Shown: positions 35,753 through 46,776 of the stretch, in pieces
How positions within the stretch are numbered: the first letter of the stretch is position 1
How the letters are laid out: each line of letters opens with the position of its first letter
Source: Rhodamnia argentea
Taxonomy: Eukaryota > Streptophyta > Magnoliopsida > Myrtales > Myrtaceae
Assembly (NCBI RefSeq): GCF_020921035.1
Contig: NC_063151.1
Span: 6,944,001-7,008,000 of the forward strand
Length of the DNA: 64,000 nucleotides
Reading direction: 5' to 3'
Translations under genes and position numbers: made by a program
The notes under the pieces: model-generated
Database searches by the model: none
Told to the model about the DNA's origin: nothing
Seen by the model: the letters and a program-made list of their open reading frames with translations, nothing else

Positions 35753-38700
35753 TCAAGCTACCAGCGTGGCTTTCTCTGCCGCATGATCTTCTAAAAACGA
35801 ATCATATGTTAAACTCCTGGCTACATCGAAGAAATGGGCAACTGCTTCTTCAGGCGTCCCAACAAGGACACCGTGCCCTAGATTAAGAATGTGACCCTTT
35901 GGCCCTGCACATTTCACAACCCTGGAAAATGTATCGAGTCAGATCAAACTCTAATAAATGTTATCTTTTGGTTTACCTATCCAAATTTCAAAATAAACTT
36001 AAGCTACCATATTTCTGAGTCACTATAAATGTATGATCAAAGCAGAATCCTCATTGAAAATTCCCTCAATCTAGGCCAGATCCTAACAACTCTGTCGTGT
36101 GAGTACATTTCTGCCCCGTTTTAGATGACCAAAATTGTCAGCCATCAAACACCATCCCCTAGCTACTCTTTTCATTAGTACAACCAAGCATATAATATTG
36201 CATGCTTCAACCCGAAGCTTTTAACAAAAAAGTGACACTCAACCAAACTGATTAACCTTTGAATTTCTTCAGTCAAGGCTGGGAGAGGAGAGAACAAGTA
36301 AGCAGGATCCACATTTCCCTGCACGCCAACTCCGCTACCTAACCGTTTCCTTCCATCTGCCATGTCCACAGTCCAGTCCAGCCCAATCACATCCACTCCC
36401 GTTTGTCTCATTCGCTCAAGAAGACCACCATTTCCGTTTATGTATAGGACAAGCGGAGTGCCTGGGCATTTCTTCCTCACAACATCCACAATCTGCAATC
36501 CCATGTGGGTCATTGGATCAGATGAAAATGGGATGAGAAAAGACTTATATGCATTAGTAGAGCTAAAGCATTGTCCACATGAAAAAAAGGTTTTCTCGGT
36601 CTCTCTTTTTGTGCTTAAAATTGGCAGACAGGGATGCAATAACTCAAACAGGAGAGAGATGCTTGCAGTCAATGATATCCTTTTCCAAATAAGATGACAA
36701 ATTTCGACAGGTAAAGTTAATGTTCACCCTCAAGACCAAGTAAAAATGCAACTATTTTGACCGAGCCCTCATGCACAATAAGCGATCCAAGCTTTATGCA
36801 CAGACCTTACGTGCGTAGCCCAACTCTAGCAACAAGACAAAGTAAGCTGAACCGAATGACTAGCAAAGAAACTGTGTCGAGGAAGTAAGATGAGTTCATA
36901 ATGAAAAATAGCTGCTACCTGTTGGATGTAAGGCTTTGACCAGCGTTCCCACATATCAGGAGGTAGCTGTCCACCCCATGAATCAAATATTTGTATACAA
37001 TGAACTCCAGATTCCACCTGGAAGATGACATATTCTGCAATTGCTTGAGCTATATGAGATAGAAGAGCCCTCAATACATGTGGCGCTGTATGGCACATGC
37101 TTTTTATGACAGTATATGTCCGAGTTGTACCCCCTTCAACCACATATGTAGCAATTGTCCATGGTGCTCCAACAAAACCAAGTAGAGCGGCCCTCCCTTC
37201 AACCTTTATAAAAGACGAGTTTAAAAAGCAAATAGCTATAATGTGATTATTTCTCTATTGGTGACTATTGATGTAAATTAGCTGAACTCCATGTGCATGT
37301 CATGCTATCATCAATTACCTCCTGCCGCAAGATCCTCAAGGAGTCTCCTACAAAATGAAGTTTTCCCAAGTCAATTGGATGCAATGACTTCAAGGCCTCG
37401 TCAGAACGAATTGGGGACCCAATTACAGGGCCCCTTACTTCTTCGATATCAAATGGGACCCCAAACGCAGGTAAAGGGGTGAGTATGTCAGAGAAAATGA
37501 TAACCCCATCTGGATGAAAAGCTTCCCAAGGCTGCAAAGAAATTTCCACAATGAGATCGGTGGTCTCTGACCTCTCTCTGAAGGATGGATGTTTCTCTGC
37601 AAGCTTTCTGTAAACAGCCATATACCTTCCTGCTTGTCGCATCATCCATGCTGGGGGCCTACTCACAGGATCTCCTCTAGCAGCCCTCACCAAGAGTGGA
37701 TCTGAACGTAAAATATATTCATACAGAAAATAAAATTTATGCATCTTCAAGCATGAATTCAAACTCTGAAATTTCAAACAAATAAAATTTATGCATCTTC
37801 AAGCATGAATTCAAACTATGAAATTTCAAACAGTGTGATGCCTTACAAAAAAGCAGGGTAAGACGAGAGAGGGCTATAGGAGGACTGAGTACGAGAATAA
37901 TTGACTTGGTTTTGTTGAATGTGAAAATAAAGAGAATACGACATATATGAAAGTTAATGCTGGTCCAACTTTCTAGCCTCCACACCTCTCCATCGTGGGA
38001 AATAACATTGGAAAAACCATTCCTTGTTGATTATCTACCAATGTGAAGTCCGACATACAATTTCCCAATCATATCAATTTACCAAACTAGTCTTCCTCAA
38101 GGCAAAGTAGAGATCACTGTGATACCTCTCCAAAGAGAGTAACAACGTTAGAGCAGAATTCAAGAAATCTTTTTCCACAGCATTAAGAACCAGACATCAC
38201 AGAGATCCAATTGCTAAACTTTCAAACAAGAAAACAAATTCGTAGTTATCAAACCGAGACGAGACATGACCGAAAATGGAAAAATAAGAGCCAACATAAT
38301 GGCAGCAAAACCGTGTCCAAGCAGTACATCTACAGCATTCTCTCGAGTGCAATCTGCGTGGACCTTCGCGGTACATTTTGAAACTTCCTATCCAGCCGTC
38401 ATTTAGAATCCACTTCTCACACTTGTTGTCACCAAACCGAAGCATCACTTCAAGTTTTAAGCACAAGCCATTCAACTCATGCATAGTGACAATCCACAAC
38501 ACACGAGAGTGCAAACCACGAAAGTTCAACACCCCGAATCGGCGCAAGAAGTAAACTTTACAGGAAACTACTGAAAAGACAAATAAAAAAAAAAAAAAAA
38601 CCAAATTACCAGTGGGTGAAGCGGAAGAGCAAGCCACACGAAATCCCCGGAGAGAATTCCTCCTTCCACGAGGGACCCAGAACGCGTCGAGAGAAGTGCA

Positions 38701-38805
38701 ATGAAACCCTAGCTTCACGGTTGACATCGAAGAGCTGCTGCAACCTAGCGAACCACAAGCACTGCCCAGACACCCCCGAATAGCAGAGTCAAATGAATAA
38801 AGCAT
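35753..38805 (-). CDS. HEME1: Uroporphyrinogen decarboxylase, plastid, HEME1 type
   Basis: Decarboxylates the four acetate side chains of uroporphyrinogen III to coproporphyrinogen III, the first committed step toward heme and chlorophyll, in the plastid stroma. Five exons on minus: 38805-38610, 37701-37319, 37203-36919, 36492-36257 and 35921-35753. All junctions are GT-AG and phases agree, giving 422 residues. The first ~65 residues are Ser/Arg-rich with few acids, as in a transit peptide; a second in-frame ATG at 38727 could also serve. Mature motifs: signature 1 [13 protein letters not shown] (~81), [12 protein letters not shown] with the catalytic Asp (~137), signature 2 [54 protein letters not shown] and [16 protein letters not shown]. 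The wording matches Arabidopsis HEME1 rather than HEME2. No damage is seen. Intron 1 holds a small tandem duplication. Confidence 0.96.
37733..37836. repeat. Tandem duplication inside HEME1 intron 1
   Basis: Two near-identical ~48-base blocks (TTTATGCATCTTCAAGCATG onward) with a period of about 57 bases, just upstream of exon 2. The second differs by one base in the CTCTGAAA/CTATGAAA portion. Confidence 0.85.
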
Positions 38806-39660
38806 AAAACGGAAGTTGAAGTAAGAGAAGTGTTTTGATTCGGTGAATGAATGTCCAACCTTGTTAAAGAAGGAAGACCCATTTGAGAGAACGTGATTGT
38901 GGTTGGCTCCGGTGGGTCTTCCTTATCTCTCCCTCTCTCCTCTCTTGGCTATGGCTTCTGATCTTCAGGGGATGGAGGAAAAAGTTCGTAATTTTGACTT
39001 CAGTTCAGGGCTGTGAATTCAGATAAGTTTGGGCGGCCAGGACAACACCTGCGGTTTTTTTTTTCCCCATATTTAGTTTGTGATTTCTTAATAAAATATT
39101 GTTAATTCGTAAGATTTCAATATTTTAACTATACATATAAAAAAAAATACCAATGCATTTAAAATTATGACATTGCGTTATATGCTACAATTTTCATAAT
39201 TTTTTTTATTTTTCAAAAAATAATCATTAGTATTACTGAAAATAATTAATTAACGAGAAATAATTTTATCATAAATAATAATTTATATTTAACTACTTCC
39301 TTGAAGGATGAAAACAATTATTTATTCACTTTTTATAAATGATACAAATGATTATTTTTTAAATTATTTGTTTTTTACGCAACAAATGAAGCCTTAAAAA
39401 TGTTACCGCTCAAGAAAAGTCGATACACCCTTCCAAATTCAACTTCCACCCTGATATTTTTTTTGTGTTCTCTACTTTTGAAACTACTAACTTACCCCAC
39501 GGATTTCATTAGTACAGTTCAAGCTAGACTCATCAAAGTCATCAGTTATTATTTGTATGTTCATTTAGAAATTGTCCTTTTTTCCCAAAATACCCCAACA
39601 ATACCTCTAGGCTCTAGGCTCTACCCACCAAGAACGATTGTTCACAAACTAAAATTTCCA
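38806..39660. other. HEME1 promoter and AT-rich spacer
   Basis: The pyrimidine/purine-rich stretch at 38925-38950 may be HEME1 leader. 39060-39400 is very AT-rich without features. Confidence 0.4.
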
Positions 39661-39679
39661 AGACCAGTCACCCCTTGTC

Positions 39680-39775
39680 ATGGCGACCGCAGTTGCCTCT
39701 TTTGCAAGACTCGCCGTCACCAAGAAGGGAGCTTCGCTGCCAGTCAACAGCCCTGAGGACTCGCAGGTTAATTGA
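39680..39775 (+). other. Short plus-strand open frame, possibly a relict first exon
   Basis: An ATG in good context opens a 31-codon frame (MATAVASFARLAVTKKG...), Ala/Ser/Lys-rich like an organelle-targeting N-terminus. A CAG|GTTAAT donor-like site precedes the stop. I find no convincing second exon before the ZDP 3' end at 40212. It could be a gene relict or chance. Confidence 0.2.
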
Positions 39776-40211
39776 TTCAAGGTCCACTTCATGGGACGTT
39801 ACGGTGTCTACAAACTCCGGCAAGACGTGTAGACAGGTTCTCTTCTCGTTTAGGAAGAGAAGCAGTTTGCTAGTTCCTGAAAGAATGGAGTTTCTTTTGT
39901 CCCCCTTTTGGATGAACAAGAAAATTCAAGAGCCACTAAGGAACAACGGCAGCTGAGAAAACTGCAAATTTTGGGAACCATAAATAAGATGGGAGGCATA
40001 TTCAAGCGAAGGAGCATGGCGGCGATGTCACACCGAGGTGCTCAAGTAACACCATAAATAGCGAAAATGCTAGAGATCATGACAAGATCAGAAGCCTCTT
40101 CCCATAAGGAAAAAAGAAAAACAGAAGTCATTAAAAGGATCTCTTGTTTTTAAGCCCCCATTGATATACAACCGGCTGATCATGCACGCTCAACTGCCCC
40201 ACACCATTCCT

Positions 40212-43200
40212 TCATACCTCAAAATATTCCTCGGGAAGATAGAACTTTAAACCGATGGCCTGCAACAAGAAAGACAAATTTATACAAGCCCTGATATGAC
40301 AGTTTCTCTTGGCCATTGGCAGTGCTTGCTGCAGATACGACTAATATTGGAATTTTCAACTACAAGCAGAAGTAATTCTAAACAGAGCGATAACACGGGA
40401 CAGATAAAAGCAATATGCAATTGCAAAAACGTAATGATGCAGAGAGCAGTAAATGTTTCGACTAAGTTTCTAATACCTGAGCAAATTTGATGTCAGCATC
40501 ACTATGGTCGTTGATTCTCCCAGCAGCATCACCAACGTAAAAAGATCTAGAATTCAAATGCAGATGTTATATTACATAAGAATATTTGTCCAGTCCAAGA
40601 ACAGATGGCACAGGAATTGAATAAACAAGTCGCGAGGATACAAAGGGATGTAATGAACTAATCCCCAACCATCGGACAGTGTCACATCAATGATGCAGAA
40701 AAAGAAACCACCCTTACTTCTCCATATCGACCAAAATGCCAGAGTTGAAATACTTTGCCATAACATTCCACATTCCTGTTTTGGGTTTCCGATATGGATC
40801 TTCAGCCAGACCACTAGGCTTACTGACGCCACAAGCTATAAACACCTGCAGTAAGCATGCCAAGTCAGCTGCTTCTTCAAATTTTCTGAAATGACAGAAT
40901 GTCATGAAATGAACTCGGAAGTTCTTTTTTCTTTTTCATCAGTAAACTTGGGAGAAAGTTTTAAGAGGCAAGTATCGTATACTATCAGACCGTAGCTTTT
41001 AAAGGTAAGATTTCCTCCCACCACCCCCCTCAACCAAAGAGAGACGGAGAGACTCACAAGCTACTATTTGAATAACATAGCAGGAAGGAGTAAACTGAAA
41101 GATTGAAGTTTCTCAACTTAGGCTAGAGATAGACGCTGTGCACTTCTAATCACATCCCCGTGCCATGCTCAAGTCATTTCTTTGGTTGAGTCGCAGGTGA
41201 AAAGCAAGAAAACATGCTGAACTACAGGCATGATAGAGGAAGATCAATTCAAAGGAAGAAATAATATCCTCAAAAGATCAAGCAACTCTGAGGTTTCAAA
41301 GAATCCACACCAAACAACATATTATAGAGAAAAACTCCCATTCAGAAGATACATCACAATATCACATGAATTAGTAGTTTGATAATACCGTTAGACAATT
41401 TGAGTCAATCTTTGGCTACATCAATGAATGCTAACACCATGTTTATCAAATTGTACTACCTGAATTGGGACATTCACTAGCTTGATAAAGCCATTCAGTC
41501 TTCCTAATTTTGAGTCCACGGCCACCTGTCTCTTCTTCTTCCAGCGCTCAATGTTGGATTCATTGGTAAAGATTACCTAATCATAACAACGAAAAATTGC
41601 CCATTAAGAAGGAGGAGGAATGGAGTAGAGCTATAATCCAAAATTTAAATGAATAGAGCCGGATACAATACAGCGCTGTGTTCAATATTGTGATCTTTTG
41701 TCCTCATATGAAATCCATATGCAGGAGGAGTAAATGAAACTCACCAGCTTGTAGCCTTCATCATACAACTTCTGCAACTTCTCCGGAATGGAAGGATACA
41801 GAAGTGACCAAGCATCTGGACCTACTCTGAAGTGCAATTGTAATTTAATGAAAATATACACAACTTGCTATCGAATTTACTGCTAAAAAGAACAATGATT
41901 GTTGTGCAAAAGGTTTTCACATTCACATATCTCAGCAAATCTCCTTGTGAAAAGAGGAGGTAAATTTTCAAATGATACATCATTACTCAAAACATAGCTG
42001 ATGTATCGTCAGGTGAAACTCAAAAAACTGTTTACCCAAACATAAAAGAAAAAAATCAATCAACATGGGTTGCTTCGATACCTTTTTACAGATGTATTCA
42101 CCAGACAACCATCAAAATCAAATGCGGCGATTTTACTTGAATCATGAAGCCCTTCGTCCTACATTAAACCCAAAACAAATGCAAACAGTATCAACCATTT
42201 TCCAAAAAATGTGACCAAGTGATGACCCCATATATAAGAGGCCAGTACAAATCACAAATACAATCACGTGCCAAATTGAATTCCAAATGAAATAATTGTT
42301 CACCTCAAACCACGTGCATGATGACAAACATGTTAATCAGCATTGAATGATGAACAAAATTCTAAACCACAACATCTGGACAATGACAGTCCAAGTATGA
42401 CTATAATACTTATTAATTCATAGGAAGAATAAACAGCACAAAATAAATCATCAACATTTAGATGGGTACATAACAAACCTCTAGCTAAACCATTAATTTA
42501 ACAGTCAATACGTAACCTTCAACAGAAAAACACAAACATATCCGTTTCCTTGTGACCAACACATAGATACGAAATAACATGATTATTTTACTCCATCTCT
42601 ACCTTACCAAGAAAATCCATCAAGATCATTCTGAAGACAGATATCTCACCCGTTCAAAAAAATAATTGTCTCAAAAGCTTTCCATTTTGGTGATAGTTTG
42701 GCATCCTGGACGATAAAAAACTTATGTTTGTGAGACAAGCTGACAGACTACTAAACCACACAGGAGAAAAAATGCTAATTGTTGGGCATATAACAGTATA
42801 AAGATATCCCAAAGACATTGAGCTGCCCTGAAAGAACGACATATCCAGAAAGAATATCAACCTTGTAATTGTCCTTGATTGCAGATATTGAAAGGGTGAT
42901 TCCCACCTTATCTTCGTCTTCAGGTAGAGCCAACTGGATCAAATGCATGCACAAAATTAGCTGGCATAAAGAAACATCCCTACACCATAACTCTTTCTTA
43001 AGGTGTCCCCATTATGCAAGGGCAAGCTTGACTTAAGTTTGCAAAAGTGAGTGCCAAAAACTCATGCCATTTTGATAAAGGTAAAAATGCATAAGAAATA
43101 CTATTGAGATTGAAACTGCAAGCTATAACCTTGGCTCTTCTAAGATGCTTACCTGTACTTTTGCAGCATTTCCTTCCTCTGCTTCATTTTCCCCACCATC

Positions 43201-44093
43201 ATCTCTTTCTTGAATCTATTGAAATAAGCAATAAGAAAGGGGAAAGCCATATGTCGAAATATATAGATGAATAAGCACATGAGTTAGGAGACGAAATACA
43301 AGATCAATGAGCATCATTCCTCAAATGGCCTTTGCATACCTTACGCTTTTTCACATATTTCTCCTCCGTTTCATTTTCTTCATCTTTATTCCTTTCTTGA
43401 ATCTTCCAAAGAGTTCAGTGCAAAAAGTTCAAACTTTTATATCACAAGAGCAAATTGAGAATGTCAAAAGATAAACAAAAGATACATGCCTCTTCTGGAG
43501 TTTTCTTGCAGCTGCCTAACAATCCCTTTAGAGACTCTTGGTCACTACTCTGTGAACTCATGCAGATGAGCAAGTTATTAAACCTCCACAGCTAGTAATA
43601 AGTCGCCATCTAACAATATCTAATGGAAAAATATACTAAAATATATCAGGTAGATAAACGATGGGTTCATCTTCAGCCAGTTTAGGATAGAAAATTACAC
43701 AACGCCAAACCATACTCTTTTCCCAGACTCATGAGCATGGACACAAATCCTCCATTTTCACTTTCATTACACTGACTTGCTTATAACAGGAATGGAACAA
43801 TGAAACTTCAAAGTCTAGGCACACAAGCTTATCCCAAAAATGAAAACTAATAACAATAAATCGAATCAAACCTTCAAAAGAGAGAACCCTTTGATCGCCT
43901 CTATTGAACTCATAGAATCTGGATCAAAAGGAAAGCAATTCATGTGGTGCCAACTGGTCATATCAAAACCTCGAGAATCTCTACTCACTAGCCCCAACCT
44001 AACAGCATTTTTGTCAATTGTCTTGAAACACTTCTTGCATGAAGACCGGTTTGACTTAGCGTATTCCACAACAGTTTTTGAAGAAGTCGCCAT
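40212..44093 (-). pseudogene. ZDP: Polynucleotide 3'-phosphatase (ZDP-like), single PARP-type zinc finger, one-base frameshift
   Basis: DNA repair enzyme that removes 3'-phosphates from breaks, acting in base-excision repair and active DNA demethylation. Twelve exons on minus: 44093-43872, 43549-43490, 43402-43340, 43215-43153, 42933-42862, 42705-42650, 42158-42082, 41826-41745, 41576-41460, 40845-40718, 40546-40477 and 40259-40212. Residues ~10-54 form a PARP-type finger (C19, C22, H50, C53). An acidic linker follows, then a HAD phosphatase with IAAFDFDGCL (Asp193/195), VIFTNES, YRKPKTGMW and YVGDAAGR...DHSDADIKFA. Exon 6 ends ACAATTATTTTTTTGAACGG: seven T's where eight are needed to read F-F-E-R into exon 7, so translation shifts before the catalytic motif. 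With that base the protein would be 352 residues; Arabidopsis ZDP has three fingers and ~690. Exon 2 seems to use a GC donor. Assembly error is a real alternative to a broken gene. Confidence 0.85.
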
Positions 44094-45450
44094 TGCAACA
44101 CCAGAGAAGCAGCAAAAGGAAATCGACCTTATTTCTTGCAAATGCAAGTATGAATGTCTTGGGGACAATAAAGGTGACAAACAGAGGTTCTTGGTAAAGA
44201 AGACTAGGTACTTAATGTGAGGAGAACTGGAGGTAACTGGCACATTGACAATTGCTTGGCATGCCAGCCCTATGCTTGCCCTTCGTGTGGGATTAACGCA
44301 AAATGCTGCAGTACAAAAAATGCAACATTAAATCGGAACTTCCAATCACAAGCCAAAGGAGGTAGAATGGCATAAAGTGGAAACTGAGTAACAGAAGAAC
44401 ATGATGGAACGAACAAACCATCAACAAAAATGACAAAGTTCTTTTCTGGCACTAAGAAGGATTGGCTGCAATGATCCTCTCCCATTGTACTCCATTTCAT
44501 ATGCTGTTGTCAGTAACATCCAACTACTCAAGTATAACCCTAAAGTTCCCACATATTTCTTGTTAGTAATTTAGGTCTTCCCTCCCCACTTTTTCTCGAC
44601 ATATATGAAACATATCATTCCAAAATGTCCCAAAGTACAGCAACCCATTTACAAGATTACCGATTGAACTCAACAAAAAATCAAACAAACACCAAAAAGT
44701 AGCCATATCATTAGCTGTGCATTGAAACCAGCAACCACTGTATAAAGCAACCTTCACAGCTAATATGCTTCTGCACGTTTCTCGCATCACATAGTATCTC
44801 CAGCGTGCCCACATACCCACATATAGCCGTACGTCAACAGAAATTTTGACATACATCCCACCACAAAATCATGCCTTTTCATGCACTGATACATTTGAAG
44901 GCCATCATCCATGTGTCCAAATAGCAAACCACTGCAGATGGAATTCTTTCATCTTTAAGCAACGGACAGAGTCAACAGGACAACTCGAGACAAATTGGAA
45001 TCGCAAATTCTCAACTGAAAAACAGGAAAAAAAAAAAAAAAGGGAGGGGAAGGGGATGGGATGGAAGGTGAACTCTAGCCACTGTCTGATAACTGAAGTG
45101 GATTACTATGGAACTGCTCGTATCGCTCCCAATGACAACAAAAGTTTCTTGTCGATAGCTAATGAAATACAGTGTAAGCGCCTGGCAATCTACCCGGCTG
45201 ATAGAGAACAAGCAAAAACACTAGAAAACGGGTACCATGTAGTTAAAAGACGAAAGCCCGAAAGCCTACTATCAAGACGAAAACCAACCGAAAGCAAAAG
45301 GATAAAAAGTTAGCGGCAAAAATTCCAATAGCAGGAGACGGTCGAAGCAACAGGACGAACCTTGTGCGTGTAATTTTGCATGCGAGCCTCATTCATCGTC
45401 GGCAGGTGAAGAAACTGGAACGAGGGAAGAGAGACGGCCTTCCATGGGAG
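44094..45450 (-). promoter_or_regulatory. ZDP 5' leader and promoter region with possible leader exon
   Basis: On minus, an ATG at 45396 opens MNEARMQNYTHK and meets an AAG|GTTCGT donor at 45361. The first good acceptor before the ZDP coding exon is TGCAG at 44306. Joining them would keep frame for 11 more codons to a TAG, making a 23-codon upstream frame ahead of the ZDP start at 44093. The exon structure is inferred only. The A-run at 45028-45043 lies within the putative intron. Confidence 0.3.
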
Positions 45451-46660
45451 AGGAGCATCCTCCAGTCTTGCTCTTCGGAATAACTGGGACGAGGTGGAGA
45501 AGGGGCGGTCCGTTCTCTGCTTCTTTCCTGGGCTTTCCGCCGAGCAGCTTCAGGCTTCAGCCCAGTACAAATCTGCTTCGGGCATTTGCTAGGAGAGAAG
45601 CCCCTTTTAATTTCCCCGTCAAATTTGTTCTAAAAGAAATATTATCTCAATTTTTTTTTTGTGAAGTTTTCGAAAATATATGGTGGCTAAATGTTATCAA
45701 TTGTAACGTTTTTTCACTATCTCATGCTTTTAATATCAGCGAAATTCCAAAAAAGAAAAAACCACAAAAATTTATTCATGGGACTGATTTCGCAACTATT
45801 TCGTCATCGACCAGTGAGATGTAATTGACATTTTTCAGTATCGCCATCCACAAGTGATTTTCCTAATATTTAATAACCAAAGTGGATATATTTCAGAATT
45901 TCTAAAACAATTCAAGAGTTTGAGATAAGGTTTCAGTGAATACAGAATCCCAAAGAGTAAAATGCAACTAATGGTGTTGGCATTGACCACGACTCTCTCT
46001 CTCTCTGCATTGGGAAGATTGCAAAAGTCTCTTTGCTCACACATTAGACTAATGAAATGGATGGAGAGAGAGAGAGAGACTGCTATGATGTCATGAATAT
46101 AAAGAGTATATAAAATCCATTATCAAGTGATGTGGGACAACAATTTTAACGCAATGAAAGTCAATTTGCACAGATCAAAAGTTATTATTTACATTGCAAT
46201 TGAAAAATCGAAATACATTTACCTTGTGAACAAAAGATAGCGCCTTTTTTTTTTTATTTATAGATCATGCCTTGAATAAATTTTTGAGTTCCGACCGTAA
46301 ACACAAGAAGGGGAAAAAAAAAGTCCTTAACAGCCCCATAGCCAGATAGTCTCTACAAACTTCTGCACTTGTTTTCCATTGCGGCTTCACTTGAAGCTTG
46401 TCCCAAGAAGAATCACGAAAATCACAGTTTTAGTGCATAAACATTACCACCAATTGGGCCCAACAAGTTAATCTCAACGGTCGAGATCAAACGCAGGGAT
46501 GCAACGATCAGCATCTGGAGATTAGACAAACCTACGATAGACGCAATAAAAATCAAGAGGGAGATGAACGGATGAGATTGAAAAGACCGGTGGGCCTAAC
46601 GAACTGCAAATCTCTCGGCACGGGCGCACGCTAGCAAGGCCCAATATCGCAGCTTCGCCT
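45451..46660. other. Divergent promoter region between ZDP and MBF1
   Basis: No gene recognised. ZDP (minus) and MBF1 (plus) are transcribed away from each other across this stretch. Two short GA/CT runs lie near 45990-46010 and 46064-46078. Confidence 0.4.
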
Positions 46661-46673
46661 TCGCCTATATAAA
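46638..46673 (+). promoter_or_regulatory. MBF1 core promoter: GGCCCAATA (UP1-like) and TATATAAA box
   Basis: GGCCCAATA at 46638-46646 fits the UP1/site-II-type GGCCCAWWW element of growth-linked plant genes. TATATAAA follows at 46666-46673, about 100 bases before the MBF1 start codon, leaving room for a ~70-base leader. Confidence 0.6.
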
Positions 46674-46744
46674 CCATCATCTTGCCCAGGGAGGGCGAGT
46701 TCTCATCACTATCACGCGATTATCCATTGCTAGAGAGAGAAACC

Positions 46745-46745
<1 letters not shown>

Positions 46746-46770
<25 letters not shown>
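46746..46770. repeat. (AG)n microsatellite directly abutting the MBF1 start codon
   Basis: About 12 AG units run without a gap into ATGGCAGG. The leader therefore ends in a pure purine repeat. Confidence 0.9.

Positions 46771-46776
<6 letters not shown>

Noticed and set aside
44094-44243. N-terminal extension of ZDP that looked like a targeting peptide
   Set aside because: The frame begins with GTG, not ATG, and I found no in-frame upstream ATG; the ATG at 44093 fits homologues.
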